Assembly: GCF_024584785.1 (NCBI RefSeq)
Contig: NZ_CP074112.1
Coordinates: 930,001-994,000, forward strand
From: Idiomarina loihiensis
GTDB lineage: Bacteria > Pseudomonadota > Gammaproteobacteria > Enterobacterales > Alteromonadaceae
Reading direction: 5' to 3'
DNA length: 64,000 bases
Below the pieces are notes generated by a model. The model was not told the DNA's origin. It worked only from the letters and a program-made list of their open reading frames with translations, and made no database searches. The stretch's first letter is position 1; each line of letters begins with the position of its first letter. Shown here piece after piece: positions 52,477-61,626 of the stretch. The translations under genes and the position numbers were made by a program.

Positions 52477-53397
52477 TTATTTACTGACCATGGCCACGTC
52501 TTGAATGACACGGAACGGCAGCGTGTAGCACACTTTGCCTTCACGGTCGGTGTAAGTTGGCTTGCCTAGCTGAATCTTGGCGGTCGATAGCTCAAAGATT
52601 TTGCCGGCAGCGGTGCCGTGAATGACGTCCATTGACATTAGCGTGTTAGCGCGTGCAATTGGGAACGGGTCAAACTCGCTCACGTCCGGCGCCTCAATCA
52701 CGAATTGACCATCAGGCTTCCAGTCGGTCAGGTAGATGCGCTCTTCAACGGTGTTTTCGTCATAGGCCACTTCGTTGTTCTCGTTGTGCTCGAACTCATA
52801 CATCTTGTACTCAACACCATCGAGTTTGAACGTGGTCTTGTCATGACCGACCTTTTCAGGCGTTTGCCAGGCACTGAAGTCAGCAGCAGGAATACCGCCA
52901 GCAACAACACCACCATACAGGCCAGTGATCTCAAAGCTCATGCGTGGAATCTCACCCACCTTGAGTGACGTGCCAATCGTACCGCGCGCACCAAGCAGCT
53001 TGTGAATCGCACCGTCTTGGTGAAAATAGAACGTGCCATCAGGCTCGCTGTTATCAGTTAAGCGGCTATAAGCGACTTTGGCCACGTCAGGTGTTGCGCT
53101 GAATCCGGCTACCTGCATGATTGGCGCAAATGGTACAGGCGTGGTTGCTGCACCAGAACCAGTTAGCTCAACATTGCCCGTCATTTTGACGTGCATGCCG
53201 ACCATCATCATCTGCTTGTTGCCGTTCTTGCCATCATCAAGCTCACGCTCAAGCTCTTCACCCTCAAGTGGGGTGATTTCAAGGCCGTTGGTTTGAATAG
53301 CGATACCAGGGCCGTTGGCGGAGATTAAATCAATCCCGTAAGCTTCAGCACCGCTATTGATAGCGGCCAATAGTAGTTTTTTCTTAGTTCGACGCAT
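52477..53397 (-). CDS. major tail tube protein
   Basis: A 306-residue beta-rich protein: LLLAAINSGAEAYGIDLISA at the start, PFAPIMQVAGFSATPDVAKV in the middle, then DGTFYFHQDGAIHKLLGARG and GEIPRMSFEITGLYGGVVAG. The size, position upstream of the chaperone pair and the tube-like segment 'F---G---L-G-RG--------GE-P---F---G' are those of siphovirus tail tube proteins in B3-like phages. The ATG at 53397 has AAAGG upstream and is preferred to the GTG nine bases earlier. It overlaps the small gene before it by 14 bases. Confidence 0.8.
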   Translation of the reverse strand: MRRTKKKLLLAAINSGAEAYGIDLISANGPGIAIQTNGLEITPLEGEELERELDDGKNGNKQMMMVGMHVKMTGNVELTGSGAATTPVPFAPIMQVAGFSATPDVAKVAYSRLTDNSEPDGTFYFHQDGAIHKLLGARGTIGTSLKVGEIPRMSFEITGLYGGVVAGGIPAADFSAWQTPEKVGHDKTTFKLDGVEYKMYEFEHNENNEVAYDENTVEERIYLTDWKPDGQFVIEAPDVSEFDPFPIARANTLMSMDVIHGTAAGKIFELSTAKIQLGKPTYTDREGKVCYTLPFRVIQDVAMVSK

Positions 53398-53566
53398 CTT
53401 GGCCACCTTTCTTCTGTTCGCTCACAACCTGAACACTCAGGCGTGGGTCAGCTTCAACTTGAGCAAGCTGCGCAGCGCTTAGCTCACCCGATTTAAATTT
53501 GTTTTCACCCTTCTTGAAGTCGATACCAGCGCGCCGGCACGCTTCACTTGCTGTGATAATCATCAT
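53384..53566 (-). CDS. small phage protein between tail terminator and tail tube genes
   Basis: A 60-residue protein, MMIITASEACRRAGIDFKKG with a basic helical middle (ENKFKSGELSAAQLAQVEAD) and a charged end. It looks like the short Mu-like accessory proteins (similar in style to HI1506/gp35 relatives) coded near the tail tube. Overlaps of four bases upstream and 14 bases downstream show it is a real gene in the operon. Function is unknown. Confidence 0.65.
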   Translation of the reverse strand: MMIITASEACRRAGIDFKKGENKFKSGELSAAQLAQVEADPRLSVQVVSEQKKGGQDASN

Positions 53567-54024
53567 GATTCACCCTCGTAGATGTACTCGACGCTGTACT
53601 CTTCAATCCAAAGCACACCGCCTTTGCGGAATTCAAATAAACTGCCCTGCTCAAACTGAATAGATTCGTAACTACCGCCCGGCTCGAACCCTGCTAACGC
53701 GGCACGAACCTGCTTTTTCATGGTGGCCAAACGGCGATTGACGTTCGAGCCAAGCGGGTCGTTGATGCTGCGGCACGCAATCAGCACACCAAAGCGCTCG
53801 CGTATGAGCTGTGAGTAGCGCCCCGTTGTGCGCTCGTTGGATTGCCCGCCGTCATCGATGGGAACCACGAACGCGCCATCAGCTTTGACTTGGGTATTGT
53901 CCAAAATGGTGGACGCATCAACCGCCTGTTCGATATTGCGAAACAGCTTATTGCCGTCCACCTGTATCGCCGCTAGGCGCTGTTCAACCACATCAAGCAA
54001 GTCCACTGCGCTCAACTCCATCAA
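53563..54024 (-). CDS. tail terminator-like protein (gp37/DUF1834 group)
   Basis: A 153-residue protein, MMELSAVDLLDVVEQRLAAI, with a middle segment FVVPIDDGGQSNERTTGRYS and a C-terminal WIEEYSVEYIYE. The alpha/beta pattern and the place between the virion morphogenesis gene and the tail tube match Mu gp37-like/tail terminator proteins, which cap the tail and join it to the head. It overlaps the preceding gene by 32 bases. Confidence 0.72.
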   Translation of the reverse strand: MMELSAVDLLDVVEQRLAAIQVDGNKLFRNIEQAVDASTILDNTQVKADGAFVVPIDDGGQSNERTTGRYSQLIRERFGVLIACRSINDPLGSNVNRRLATMKKQVRAALAGFEPGGSYESIQFEQGSLFEFRKGGVLWIEEYSVEYIYEGES

Positions 54025-54523
54025 TGCTGCTCATGTAACGGTCGAATATCTGCACTATCTTGCGTTCCTGCGGTGCGTAGATACCAAGAAACTCGCGCTT
54101 TTCGATATTCATCTTGCGGTTGTGCGCTCCCACGGTCTGCGCCACGGGAAAACGCAACGGGCGGCCAAAAGCCTTATTGACAACGCGCGTATGGGTGCGA
54201 ATTTTGACGGACTTATTCACGCCGTCTTGATGCGCTGGGCCATACTTAACATTGGTTCCCACCTCGGCTCTTAGGTGGGAAAACCGTGCGCGTATACTCT
54301 CTTGTAGGCGTCGAGTATCACGTAAGGGCTGGCCGCCCCGTTGAACCGGCTTCCATTTGGTGCCGTCAGGTGCAGTACTGCGCCGAAAGCCCATCTGGTA
54401 ATCAGCGCGCAGGCCTTGACCAACACGCTTAAAAAATTCTTTTCGGCGATCACTGCCAACCTCATCGAGCGCACGGCGAATGCGTTCAAATTCTTGCTCG
54501 TTGAGGCTTACGGTCATCACCAT
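53993..54523 (-). CDS. virion morphogenesis protein (Mu gpG-like, tail completion)
   Basis: A 176-residue protein with the Phage_tail_S/virion-morphogenesis pattern: FKRVGQGLRADYQMGFRRST, then APDGTKWKPVQRGGQPLRDT, RRLQESIRARF and the C-terminal KREFLGIYAPQERKIVQIFD. Mu gpG and P2 gpS belong to this family and act at the head-tail joint. It is basic in the first half and begins one base before the end of the DUF1320 gene region. The start given is the first ATG; the ATG two codons later (MTVSLNEQ) is equally possible. Confidence 0.82.
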   Translation of the reverse strand: MVMTVSLNEQEFERIRRALDEVGSDRRKEFFKRVGQGLRADYQMGFRRSTAPDGTKWKPVQRGGQPLRDTRRLQESIRARFSHLRAEVGTNVKYGPAHQDGVNKSVKIRTHTRVVNKAFGRPLRFPVAQTVGAHNRKMNIEKREFLGIYAPQERKIVQIFDRYMSSIDGVERSGLA

Positions 54524-54524
54524 G

Positions 54525-54947
54525 TTAGAAATCCTTGAGCGATTCGCGTGTAAAGCTACGGTCGCCCGCTGTGCGCTTTACAGCAACGCTAACGCGCGCG
54601 CTTCCCTCTTCTGCGCGAGAAAGACCAAGGGTGGCTTCACCTTTGGCTAATCGCTTAAGCCATGCAACTGCATCGACATAGCGATTGCGTACCTCTTCTG
54701 TGGCGCTGTTATCCCAGAGGCGATAACGGGCGATGTCGCAGCATACAGTTTTCAGAAACGCAGGGGTTGATGGCAATGGCAGTGCATACGCTACCGCAAT
54801 GAACGTGTCCATTTCAGCGCTCGCTTCGCCCAGGGCAGCGGTTAGCTTAACGCTGTCATACGATTCATTGGCGTTATCGGTTGGCGCAAGATGCTCAAGC
54901 TCATCAACCCCAAAGCGCGTTTCTAAATCCTCAATAGCTGCGTACAT
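54525..54947 (-). CDS. DUF1320 head-tail connector (Mu gp36-like)
   Basis: A 140-residue helical protein: MYAAIEDLETRFGVDELEHL, then KLTAALGEASAEMDTFIAVA, LPSTPAFLKTVCCDIARYRL and VRNRYVDAVAWLKRLAKGEA. This pattern is typical of DUF1320 and of Mu gp36, the adaptor-like protein between portal and tail. It lies in the usual place, after the capsid and before the virion morphogenesis gene. Confidence 0.88.
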   Translation of the reverse strand: MYAAIEDLETRFGVDELEHLAPTDNANESYDSVKLTAALGEASAEMDTFIAVAYALPLPSTPAFLKTVCCDIARYRLWDNSATEEVRNRYVDAVAWLKRLAKGEATLGLSRAEEGSARVSVAVKRTAGDRSFTRESLKDF

Positions 54948-54956
54948 CGCTACCTC

Positions 54957-55250
54957 TTACTTCTGCTCGCGTGCCTGCTCGATAAGCTCAATCAGGTTGG
55001 CCTTGGTGTGCTCATCGCTCACCTCAACGCCCAATTGTTTCGCAATCGCGATTAACTCATCTTTCTTGAGCTTGCTAAGCGCCGGGTCTTCGTTGTCGTC
55101 ATCATCAGATTTCGACTCAACCGCAAGCGCATTCGCTTTAGCGAGCTGCTCAGCAATTTCCGCATCTACTTCGATTGGCTTGCCAGTCACGTTATGCTTT
55201 TCGCCATTGACACGAGCCGGAAATGCGAGAGTTACGTTTACTGTTGGCAT
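54957..55250 (-). CDS. HI1506/gp35-like protein with C-terminal HeH/SAP-type helix pair
   Basis: A 97-residue acidic protein. The N-terminal beta part (MPTVNVTLAFPARVNGEKHN) is followed by an Asp/Glu-rich linker and a helical end LKKDELIAIAKQLGVEVSDE then HTKANLIELIEQAREQK. The final part is a HeH/LEM-like or SAP-like fold that often binds nucleic acid. Mu-like phages code a similar protein (gp35) behind the major head gene. Its role is not established. Confidence 0.72.
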   Translation of the reverse strand: MPTVNVTLAFPARVNGEKHNVTGKPIEVDAEIAEQLAKANALAVESKSDDDDNEDPALSKLKKDELIAIAKQLGVEVSDEHTKANLIELIEQAREQK

Positions 55251-55290
55251 GAGTGTTCTCCTATACCATTAGCGGTAGTGAAGCGGCGCT

Positions 55291-56211
55291 TTACAGCACC
55301 GCATTGAAGAAGAAGCCGGCCTCTTTTGAGATCAACACTTCTTTCACCGACTCACCCACACGAACACGGATACCGCCACGAAGACCAATGTCACCGTCTT
55401 CACGAGTAGCCGCAACACGCTCGCCATGCTCTGCAGTCAAGCCAAAGGTGACGTCATCACGAAGTGCAGCCACTGGGTTGATATACAGCAGCGCTGCACC
55501 GCCAGACCATAAGCGTGCAATGCTCATGTCTTGGCCTTTGTTCGCGGTGTTGTAGCGGCCTGCGCCAACGATGATGCTCTGCAGTTCAAACATTTCGCGA
55601 ATGAACTCCCATGGCACCATGCCGGTGTCGCCAGTTGAGCCGTTGAAGGCTTTCACTAGGCTAGCGTTGCGACGCATTGCAGTGGCTTCAGCGCGGCCTA
55701 GCACCAACGTATTCGGGCGCACCAATGGCGTGTCTAGCGCATCACTGATTTGCTCAATTAAGTTAGAGCCTGCATCGTTCCACTTGTCGGTACCCGCTAG
55801 GGTTTCCGAGTGGTTATAGTTGTTCACGTTCATGACCATGTCAGCGACGCGCTTCTCGCGGCCAAGCAAGATGAGCTCAGAAAGCTTCATGGTTGCGCGA
55901 CCTTCAGGGTCAATCGCTGGGTTGTTTTTCGCTTCTTCGATATCGCTATTTGGAATGGCGTCTTCCAAGCCGAAATCAACGACTGAGCTGGTGTGCTCAG
56001 TGGCACCAAATTCCACTTCGTTCGGACGCGATTTGCGACCAACTAAGCTATTTGGAATGGTGAAGGTGTCTTTGGCGTCGAACTCAGTCCACTTAAAGTT
56101 CGCTGCGCCAACTGGGGTGCGCGGCATTACCTGGTCGGCAATGAACTGCGCATTCTTAAAGCCTAAGGCGATAGCCGTCAGGCGCTGTTGTTCTACGAAT
56201 GGTGCTGGCAT
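55291..56211 (-). CDS. major capsid protein
   Basis: A 306-residue protein with the HK97-like capsid layout: an N-terminal arm (MPAPFVEQQRLTAIALGFKN), a long loop with FKWTEFDAKDTFTIPNSLVG, a helical spine (DTPLVRPNTLVLGRAEATAM) and the C-terminal beta part LLYINPVAALRDDVTFGLTA. It follows the DUF2190 and protease genes, where the main shell protein is expected. It is closer in pattern to gpE-type capsids of siphoviruses than to Mu gpT, so the head module is a mosaic. Confidence 0.83.
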   Translation of the reverse strand: MPAPFVEQQRLTAIALGFKNAQFIADQVMPRTPVGAANFKWTEFDAKDTFTIPNSLVGRKSRPNEVEFGATEHTSSVVDFGLEDAIPNSDIEEAKNNPAIDPEGRATMKLSELILLGREKRVADMVMNVNNYNHSETLAGTDKWNDAGSNLIEQISDALDTPLVRPNTLVLGRAEATAMRRNASLVKAFNGSTGDTGMVPWEFIREMFELQSIIVGAGRYNTANKGQDMSIARLWSGGAALLYINPVAALRDDVTFGLTAEHGERVAATREDGDIGLRGGIRVRVGESVKEVLISKEAGFFFNAVL

Positions 56212-56222
56212 GATGCTACCCC

Positions 56223-56582
56223 TTACTCTTTGTCGATTTCGATGCTGATGATGTCACCAGCGGCGTTGGCAGCGGTTAACGCGCGGCCAATGATGTTGTC
56301 AGTGCCAACCGCTGAGGTCACAACGCGGCCCTGGGTGTCAACTGTCAACTTGGCACCTTTAGCGATTGCAGCGCCTGCTTCAACCTCTTCAATGCCGTTA
56401 AACGTTACGTCGATACGACCGCCTGCAGCCACTTCGCGTGGTTCGGCAGAGGTACCTAACAATGGGCCCGCTACATCGGTCGCCAATGCAACCTCGTTAT
56501 CACCTGCTGCTAAGGCAACAACGCGATGCGGAGGGATGACAGTGGCGGCGATAAACGTTTTGATTAAACCTGGGTTCTTCAT
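56223..56582 (-). CDS. DUF2190 head decoration protein
   Basis: A 119-residue beta-rich protein. The segments IPPHRVVALAAGDNEVALAT, VTFNGIEEVEAGAAIAKGAK and AANAAGDIISIEID match DUF2190, the group of trimeric capsid-decorating proteins. It lies five bases after the protease gene and 11 bases before the major capsid gene, the standard order in Mu-like and B3-like heads. Confidence 0.88.
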   Translation of the reverse strand: MKNPGLIKTFIAATVIPPHRVVALAAGDNEVALATDVAGPLLGTSAEPREVAAGGRIDVTFNGIEEVEAGAAIAKGAKLTVDTQGRVVTSAVGTDNIIGRALTAANAAGDIISIEIDKE

Positions 56583-56587
56583 GGCGT

Positions 56588-57748
56588 TTACTCCGCTTCT
56601 TTGATTACATGGTTAACAGCTTCAGTAATCGAAACCGTACGGCCAGCTTTACGCTGCTCTTCTTGGTACTCGACCGCTTTCACTGAAATGGATTTTGCTG
56701 TCACAGGCTCTGGCTTTTGCTCGTTATCATCGCCAGACTGCTCTTCAAAATTGATGACAACCTTGCCGTCCTCGAATTGCTTCAAGTAAGCATCTTGTGC
56801 GTCAAGGCCCTTCTCGTCTTCGCCCTCACCGAAATCAACGGTTTGGTTACCAAGGCGCTCAGCAAAGGCTAAAACACGGGCTTTATCAGCCGGCTTCACC
56901 TTGCCGCTTGCCACTAACGCGTCTACACGAGACACAAGTGCGGCATGCTTGCGCTGGTTTTCTTGCTCTTCAAACTCAGTCACCTTGGTTTGCAAGGCGG
57001 CTTTATCGCTTTCAAGCTTGGTTTTTTCGGCCTCAAGTGCTGCCACTTGTGCCTGTGCTTTTTCTAGCTCGTTCATATCGAATGTCTCCGGCTCTGGTTT
57101 GTCGCGGGTTTCGCTAAAATCAGTCACCGGAGTGCTGCTAGAAGAGTCCTTTTCAGGCTCCTTCATGAGCGATTCCGCTGACCTGTTTAAATCATCGATA
57201 ACGTAATTAGGGATAGCCTTGTCGGCCTCGTCCTTGCTGAACTTATCGATGATGAATTCACGTAGGTTCTTGAATACATCGCCAACGCTCTTAAACATCC
57301 AGCCGCGCTGCCATTGCTCCTCGAACTCAATCACGCCCTCTTCTGCCTCACTGAACTCGACCGCTTTCAAACCTTTAATGGCGGGCGGTTGCGCACCTAA
57401 AAAGCCAACATGGCGCAAATACAACGTGCCTGGCTTGGGGTTGTTTGGTGCGTCCGGGAGATAGAAGCTAGCACTGACTTTCTTGAATGCGCCGCTTGTG
57501 ACCATTTCTTCAAAGTCAGTGTTTAACTGGTGAGGAATGGCATCTAGCGCGCCCTCACTGAATTCCATGGATGCTACCCACCCATAAGCAGGGTGATTAT
57601 CTTTGGGGTGGCCGATAACGATTGGTGCTTCATGCAGCTGTGGGTCATAGGCTGACGCTGCAGCCGAAAGCTTGTCCTCACTGAAGTCCAAAGTCTGGCC
57701 ATGTGAGTCGGTATGCTTACCCGGTTTGAATATGTTGATACGTTTCAT
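56588..57748 (-). CDS. prohead protease with scaffold region (Mu gpI-like)
   Basis: A 386-residue protein. The N-terminal protease part (about 1-170) has PIVIGHPKDNHPAYGWVASM, VTSGAFKKVSASFYLPDAPN and YLRHVGFLGAQPPAIKGLKA, a pattern of Mu gpI. The second half is a long acidic coiled coil (MNELEKAQAQVAALEAEKTK and after), which serves as internal scaffold (the gpZ-like part). Cleavage of scaffold and arms matures the prohead. It is preceded by a 76-base gap that holds the second copy of the 18-bp repeat. Confidence 0.87.
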   Translation of the reverse strand: MKRINIFKPGKHTDSHGQTLDFSEDKLSAAASAYDPQLHEAPIVIGHPKDNHPAYGWVASMEFSEGALDAIPHQLNTDFEEMVTSGAFKKVSASFYLPDAPNNPKPGTLYLRHVGFLGAQPPAIKGLKAVEFSEAEEGVIEFEEQWQRGWMFKSVGDVFKNLREFIIDKFSKDEADKAIPNYVIDDLNRSAESLMKEPEKDSSSSTPVTDFSETRDKPEPETFDMNELEKAQAQVAALEAEKTKLESDKAALQTKVTEFEEQENQRKHAALVSRVDALVASGKVKPADKARVLAFAERLGNQTVDFGEGEDEKGLDAQDAYLKQFEDGKVVINFEEQSGDDNEQKPEPVTAKSISVKAVEYQEEQRKAGRTVSITEAVNHVIKEAE

Positions 57749-57801
57749 ATCACGTCAGTCCTCTTTGATTGTCGCTATTTTGCGCATGTGTTTTTAGCTC
57801 C

Positions 57802-57819
57802 ACCACCCGTGTTTTTTCC
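57802..57819. repeat. 18-bp intergenic phage repeat, copy 2
   Basis: Identical on the minus strand to 49130-49147 (GGAAAAAACACGGGTGGT), and again just behind a stop codon (MuF gene). The seven bases between stop region and repeat (GATGCTT here on the minus strand) are the reverse complement of those at copy 1 (AAGCATC). Confidence 0.9.
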
Positions 57820-57824
57820 AAGCA

Positions 57825-58541
57825 TCAAATAAACGTTGGCCCCACACCTTCAGGGTGCGCTATTTGGCGGCCGTCAGCGGTTTCGTGAATGAGCCATTTA
57901 ACGTCTGGCTGGTCAGATATGCGCAGGCCGTACTCGGCGATGTCATCCCACGTCAGCTGGATGACGCCACAGCGGCAGTTGTAGTCATTTGGAGGGTAAT
58001 GGGTCTGCCAGAATGGGTGGTCAGCCGGTAACACAATGCCGTCCCATGCGCGGTGTTGTGTTCGTGTTCGCGAGTCATCCACGGCGTCATACATGAGGTA
58101 TGGGAACGTGTCTTTGGTTTCCTGAATGTTCTCCCACTGCCCCTTCGCATAGGCGCTCTGTAGGTTGGTTCTGAAGATGGTTTCAAGGCGGCTAGCGCTC
58201 CCTAGGCGCGCTTCAATAACCTGCCCAGTTAGCGGGTCGATGACATCACGCTTGCCCCACCAACCGCGACGCTGCAATGCCGGCATGATTTGCTCAGCGA
58301 AATCCGCAAAGGTGTCACCATTGGCGATCACTCGGTCGAGCTCCTGCTTAACGAAATCAAGCAAGTCCTGATTCATGAGTTTGGCCACGGTGAACGCAAT
58401 ATCATGCTCTTGGCCAACCATGTCATCCCATCGAAAAGAGCGAGACAGCCCTTTTGCCAGAAAGAACTCAAGTGCTTCCTCTGGCGTTATCTCGAATTGC
58501 GCTGCTGCTTCGTAATAGTTCACGATGTGATGGATATTCAT
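57825..58541 (-). CDS. MuF-like phage head morphogenesis protein (short form)
   Basis: A 238-residue protein. The central MuF domain has RLETIFRTNLQSAYAKGQWE, YLMYDAVDDSRTRTQHRAWD and the zinc-like HYPPNDYNCRCGVIQLTWDD. The MuF domain marks minor head proteins that enter the prohead with the portal. At 238 residues it is much shorter than Mu gp30 (about 420): it ends soon after the domain and has no toxin or other C-terminal extension. It starts two bases after the portal gene stop. Confidence 0.87.
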   Translation of the reverse strand: MNIHHIVNYYEAAAQFEITPEEALEFFLAKGLSRSFRWDDMVGQEHDIAFTVAKLMNQDLLDFVKQELDRVIANGDTFADFAEQIMPALQRRGWWGKRDVIDPLTGQVIEARLGSASRLETIFRTNLQSAYAKGQWENIQETKDTFPYLMYDAVDDSRTRTQHRAWDGIVLPADHPFWQTHYPPNDYNCRCGVIQLTWDDIAEYGLRISDQPDVKWLIHETADGRQIAHPEGVGPTFI

Positions 58542-58543
58542 CG

Positions 58544-60040
58544 CTATTGAGCCCCGCCGTTCTTCAGGTAGCCTCGCATACGGGCCATGACGTTGGCATT
58601 ACGAATGCGCTCAAGAACCTTGTCGTCAGGGTCCTGCTCTGCAAGCTCATCAAGGCGCTTTATAAACTCCTGCTCGTTGCTGGCACTTTGGGCAAACTCA
58701 AGCACCTTGCGCACAAGACCACCAATTGCGCTTTCTGGGTCTTGTGCTAGATATTCGCCGGCATCAACCAGGTCACGCATGTCGCGGCGATGCTGAACGC
58801 GCTTCTGTGTCAGTGGCGACACCTCAGCGAATTCCATACCCATCGGCGGTACCTGGTTGCCAAATGGCAAATTAGATGCGCTCATATCGCGCTTGCGCCA
58901 GCCATCACCGTAGGTCTCTTTGATGTACTCTTCGGTGGGCTCGTAGCCCATTTCAAAAATCTTCTTGTCGCGCTCAGCGACTTGATTGAGGTCTTCTTTT
59001 TCCTCGGTCTTGCGCCAAATGCGTGGTGGTTTCGCCCCGTCGAAGTTAAGCGCAACCAGGTAATCAACCACTTGTCGATTGAAACTATCGCAAATAAGGT
59101 CGGCATCTGACTTGATGACGTCCGCTTTCACGCTGCCATGTACCTTGGCTTGACTGTAGCTGCTGCCATCGTCGGTAGTCATGGTTTGGCTTAAGATGAT
59201 TTTCGAGATTGCTCGGTTCATGGCATCTTCGAGCGACTTGTAATCGACGGTGCCAGTACGACTTGCCTCGATAAGCTCAACTACGAAGTCCTCTGGGATA
59301 ACCACCCCACTGTCAGCCTGAATCGCATCGAGCACATCAAGCGCCATGGCTTTTTGCTCTGGGTCCTTGATGGCCGCCTGTGATAACTTGGTGGCCACCG
59401 TAGGCATGCCAAACTTCTCAAGGTATATCAGCCAAAACTTGATGCAGTTACGCTTGAAGAACACAGGCCAGTACAGCGCATGGGCTAAGCCTTCGCCATA
59501 CGGGTTGTCGTCATGCTCTTGACCAACGCTAAACACCCAGAACTTCTCACGCGGCATGGGCACCTTTTCAGCGCCCTTTTTGAGTAGGAATAATTCGTTG
59601 TTGATGCCAAACCTAAAGCGGCCGCGGTCACGAACCCGGATTGAATCGAGGTACCACAGGCCATCACGAAACACCGGCATAAGCTCCGCCACGCTGTAAC
59701 CGTAGTGCATCGCAAAAAGCATCTTGTCAGTGACCTGGTCAAAGCCAACATCATCGAGAACGGTTTTGATGTATTCGGCTGCAGCGGTATCAGCTGCGCT
59801 TTGGCCGCCCGGAACGATGTCGATTTCAGCCTGCACAACGGCCGTACGGCGTTGTTGAAAAGCGCTTCGCACTTGATCATCACGCAGCAGCTCTTTATAG
59901 ACATTGAATTGCCCATGGCCTTTGGTGCGCAATACGTTGTCAGGATTATCAATCATCACTTGGATAAGCGCGCTAGCGAGCGCTCTACCGTGGTCAGCTT
60001 TGGATAACTCGGTTTGAATGGGCTTTTTGGTATCTGGCAT
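58544..60040 (-). CDS. portal protein (DUF935, Mu gp29-like)
   Basis: A 498-residue protein with the DUF935 pattern: DDQVRSAFQQRRTAVVQAEI, then MLFAMHYGYSVAELMPVFRD, KFWVFSVGQEHDDNPYGEGL, ALYWPVFFKRNCIKFWLIYL and MTTDDGSSYSQAKVHGSVKA. DUF935 proteins, including Mu gp29, form the dodecameric portal at the DNA-entry vertex. The C-terminal 100 residues are helical and charged. The start ATG overlaps the terminase stop by one base. Confidence 0.92.
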   Translation of the reverse strand: MPDTKKPIQTELSKADHGRALASALIQVMIDNPDNVLRTKGHGQFNVYKELLRDDQVRSAFQQRRTAVVQAEIDIVPGGQSAADTAAAEYIKTVLDDVGFDQVTDKMLFAMHYGYSVAELMPVFRDGLWYLDSIRVRDRGRFRFGINNELFLLKKGAEKVPMPREKFWVFSVGQEHDDNPYGEGLAHALYWPVFFKRNCIKFWLIYLEKFGMPTVATKLSQAAIKDPEQKAMALDVLDAIQADSGVVIPEDFVVELIEASRTGTVDYKSLEDAMNRAISKIILSQTMTTDDGSSYSQAKVHGSVKADVIKSDADLICDSFNRQVVDYLVALNFDGAKPPRIWRKTEEKEDLNQVAERDKKIFEMGYEPTEEYIKETYGDGWRKRDMSASNLPFGNQVPPMGMEFAEVSPLTQKRVQHRRDMRDLVDAGEYLAQDPESAIGGLVRKVLEFAQSASNEQEFIKRLDELAEQDPDDKVLERIRNANVMARMRGYLKNGGAQ

Positions 60041-61626
60041 CAGGTATAACCTCCGAATCTATTTCGCCCTCGGCGGCGTGTGCCACCTGAGCCTGTATTG
60101 TCTGCATCAACGGATGCGCGGCGCCCTGTGCTGGCGCTGCTAATCTCGATTGAGTGATTGTGCGCCCAGTCGAGGTACTGCGATGTACTATCCACCTGGT
60201 CGTCATTGGTGCTTAGCGGGAAGCCAAACAGCTCTGACTCGTAGGCAATCAACCAATCGGCGTACTCAGGTAACCAAACGCGCCCAGACTCAAATTGCGG
60301 GCTAATGCGTATGGCTCGCGTGAGCTTGCTACCCTCTGGCTCGATGGCCACTACCGGCATGAGCACCTTTTTAGGTAAATCAGGGAGCTCAACGCCCTTC
60401 CTCAATTCCTGTATCAATGACTGACCTGAAGCCTTATCTTCAATAAGCACAGCGTGTGGGCGGTACTGCATGTAGTAGTTCGCGAGAATGCGCTTCAACT
60501 CTGGGTATTCCACCCGGTCACGCCACACATGCATCAGGAAGTGGCCAAGCTGATTGTTCTCGCCCCACACGCTCAACACGCTCGGGTCATTGTGTTGCTC
60601 TGGTTTGTACGCCGTATCCAAACTGAAGACCACCCGAGAAATTTCCGGCAACTGACGATAGCGTTGTGGCCAAGCGCGTTTAATGATGGAGCCTTCTGCA
60701 GGTTTAGGACGCTGCTGGTAGAGTGATTCCCAGTTACGTGAGCCCTGTGAGCGCTTTTCTTGCTCCCAGTGCGCCACGCTGAACCAATCGGTCCATAGGT
60801 ATTCGCCAGGCTTGCGACCTAGCGGGTCGTCATCACGCTCACATTGAGCCTGCAGACAGATAACAAGCCATCGCTCACCGTCCTTGGCGATAACATGACC
60901 GCTTTCACCATCCCATGTATCGGGAAGAATGCGACCGGCTAAATCGTCCTCATGCCAGCGTGTTTGGATAATCAGGATACGGCCACCGGGCTTGAGTCGC
61001 GTGCGCAGGTCAGCGTTATAGGCGTCCCACGTTTTATCACGTATCTTTGGGCTGTCTGCGTCTTCACGGCTTTTGAAAGGATCGTCAATCACCAGTAAGT
61101 CAGCGCGGTTACCCGTGATACCCGAACGAATGCCGCCAGACATGTATGCTGAGCCGTTTTCAAGCGACCAGAAATCAAGCGCTCGGTTATCAGCAACCAG
61201 GTTGGTCTTAAAAACGTCGTTGTATTTCTCCGACTTCGCTATCGAGCGAACCTTACGTGAAAACTTCTGAGCTAAAGAAGAGCCATAACTAGTGCTGATA
61301 ACACTTTTTGTTGGATTTTTCCCCATGAACCAAGGAGGGAAGGTAACGGTGCCGTAGGTAGACTTAGCGGAGCCCGGTGGCATCATCACGAGCACACGCC
61401 GCTCTTCTCCGCTTTCGAGCTTCATCATGGCGTCGTTGATTAGCTCATGGTGCTCTGCAGGTGTCACCGAATCAGGGTAGAACTCTTCGCAATCCTCATC
61501 ATCTTCATTGACGGGAACGCCAGGCACGTCGATGTAGCGAGCAAAGGCATTTAAATCATTGCGCGCCCTCTCCCTCAACTTCTGTTCGAGCAGCTCCAAG
61601 AGCTCACGCTTTGCCTGCAATGTCAT
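60040..61626 (-). CDS. terminase large subunit
   Basis: A 528-residue packaging motor. The N-terminal ATPase has a Walker-A-like VLVMMPPGSAKSTYGTVTFP (about residue 80), a Walker B in ADLLVIDDPFKSREDADSPK (about residue 180) and the coupling region GGRILIIQTRWHEDDLAGRI. The C-terminal RNase-H-like nuclease begins at VVFSLDTAYKPEQHNDPSVL, with acidic residues further on in IEDKASGQSLIQEL and DDQVDSTSQYLDWA. The overall pattern is that of the psiM2 ORF9/TIGR01630 group of terminases rather than Mu gp28. The start overlaps the small subunit stop by four bases. Confidence 0.9.
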   Translation of the reverse strand: MTLQAKRELLELLEQKLRERARNDLNAFARYIDVPGVPVNEDDEDCEEFYPDSVTPAEHHELINDAMMKLESGEERRVLVMMPPGSAKSTYGTVTFPPWFMGKNPTKSVISTSYGSSLAQKFSRKVRSIAKSEKYNDVFKTNLVADNRALDFWSLENGSAYMSGGIRSGITGNRADLLVIDDPFKSREDADSPKIRDKTWDAYNADLRTRLKPGGRILIIQTRWHEDDLAGRILPDTWDGESGHVIAKDGERWLVICLQAQCERDDDPLGRKPGEYLWTDWFSVAHWEQEKRSQGSRNWESLYQQRPKPAEGSIIKRAWPQRYRQLPEISRVVFSLDTAYKPEQHNDPSVLSVWGENNQLGHFLMHVWRDRVEYPELKRILANYYMQYRPHAVLIEDKASGQSLIQELRKGVELPDLPKKVLMPVVAIEPEGSKLTRAIRISPQFESGRVWLPEYADWLIAYESELFGFPLSTNDDQVDSTSQYLDWAHNHSIEISSASTGRRASVDADNTGSGGTRRRGRNRFGGYT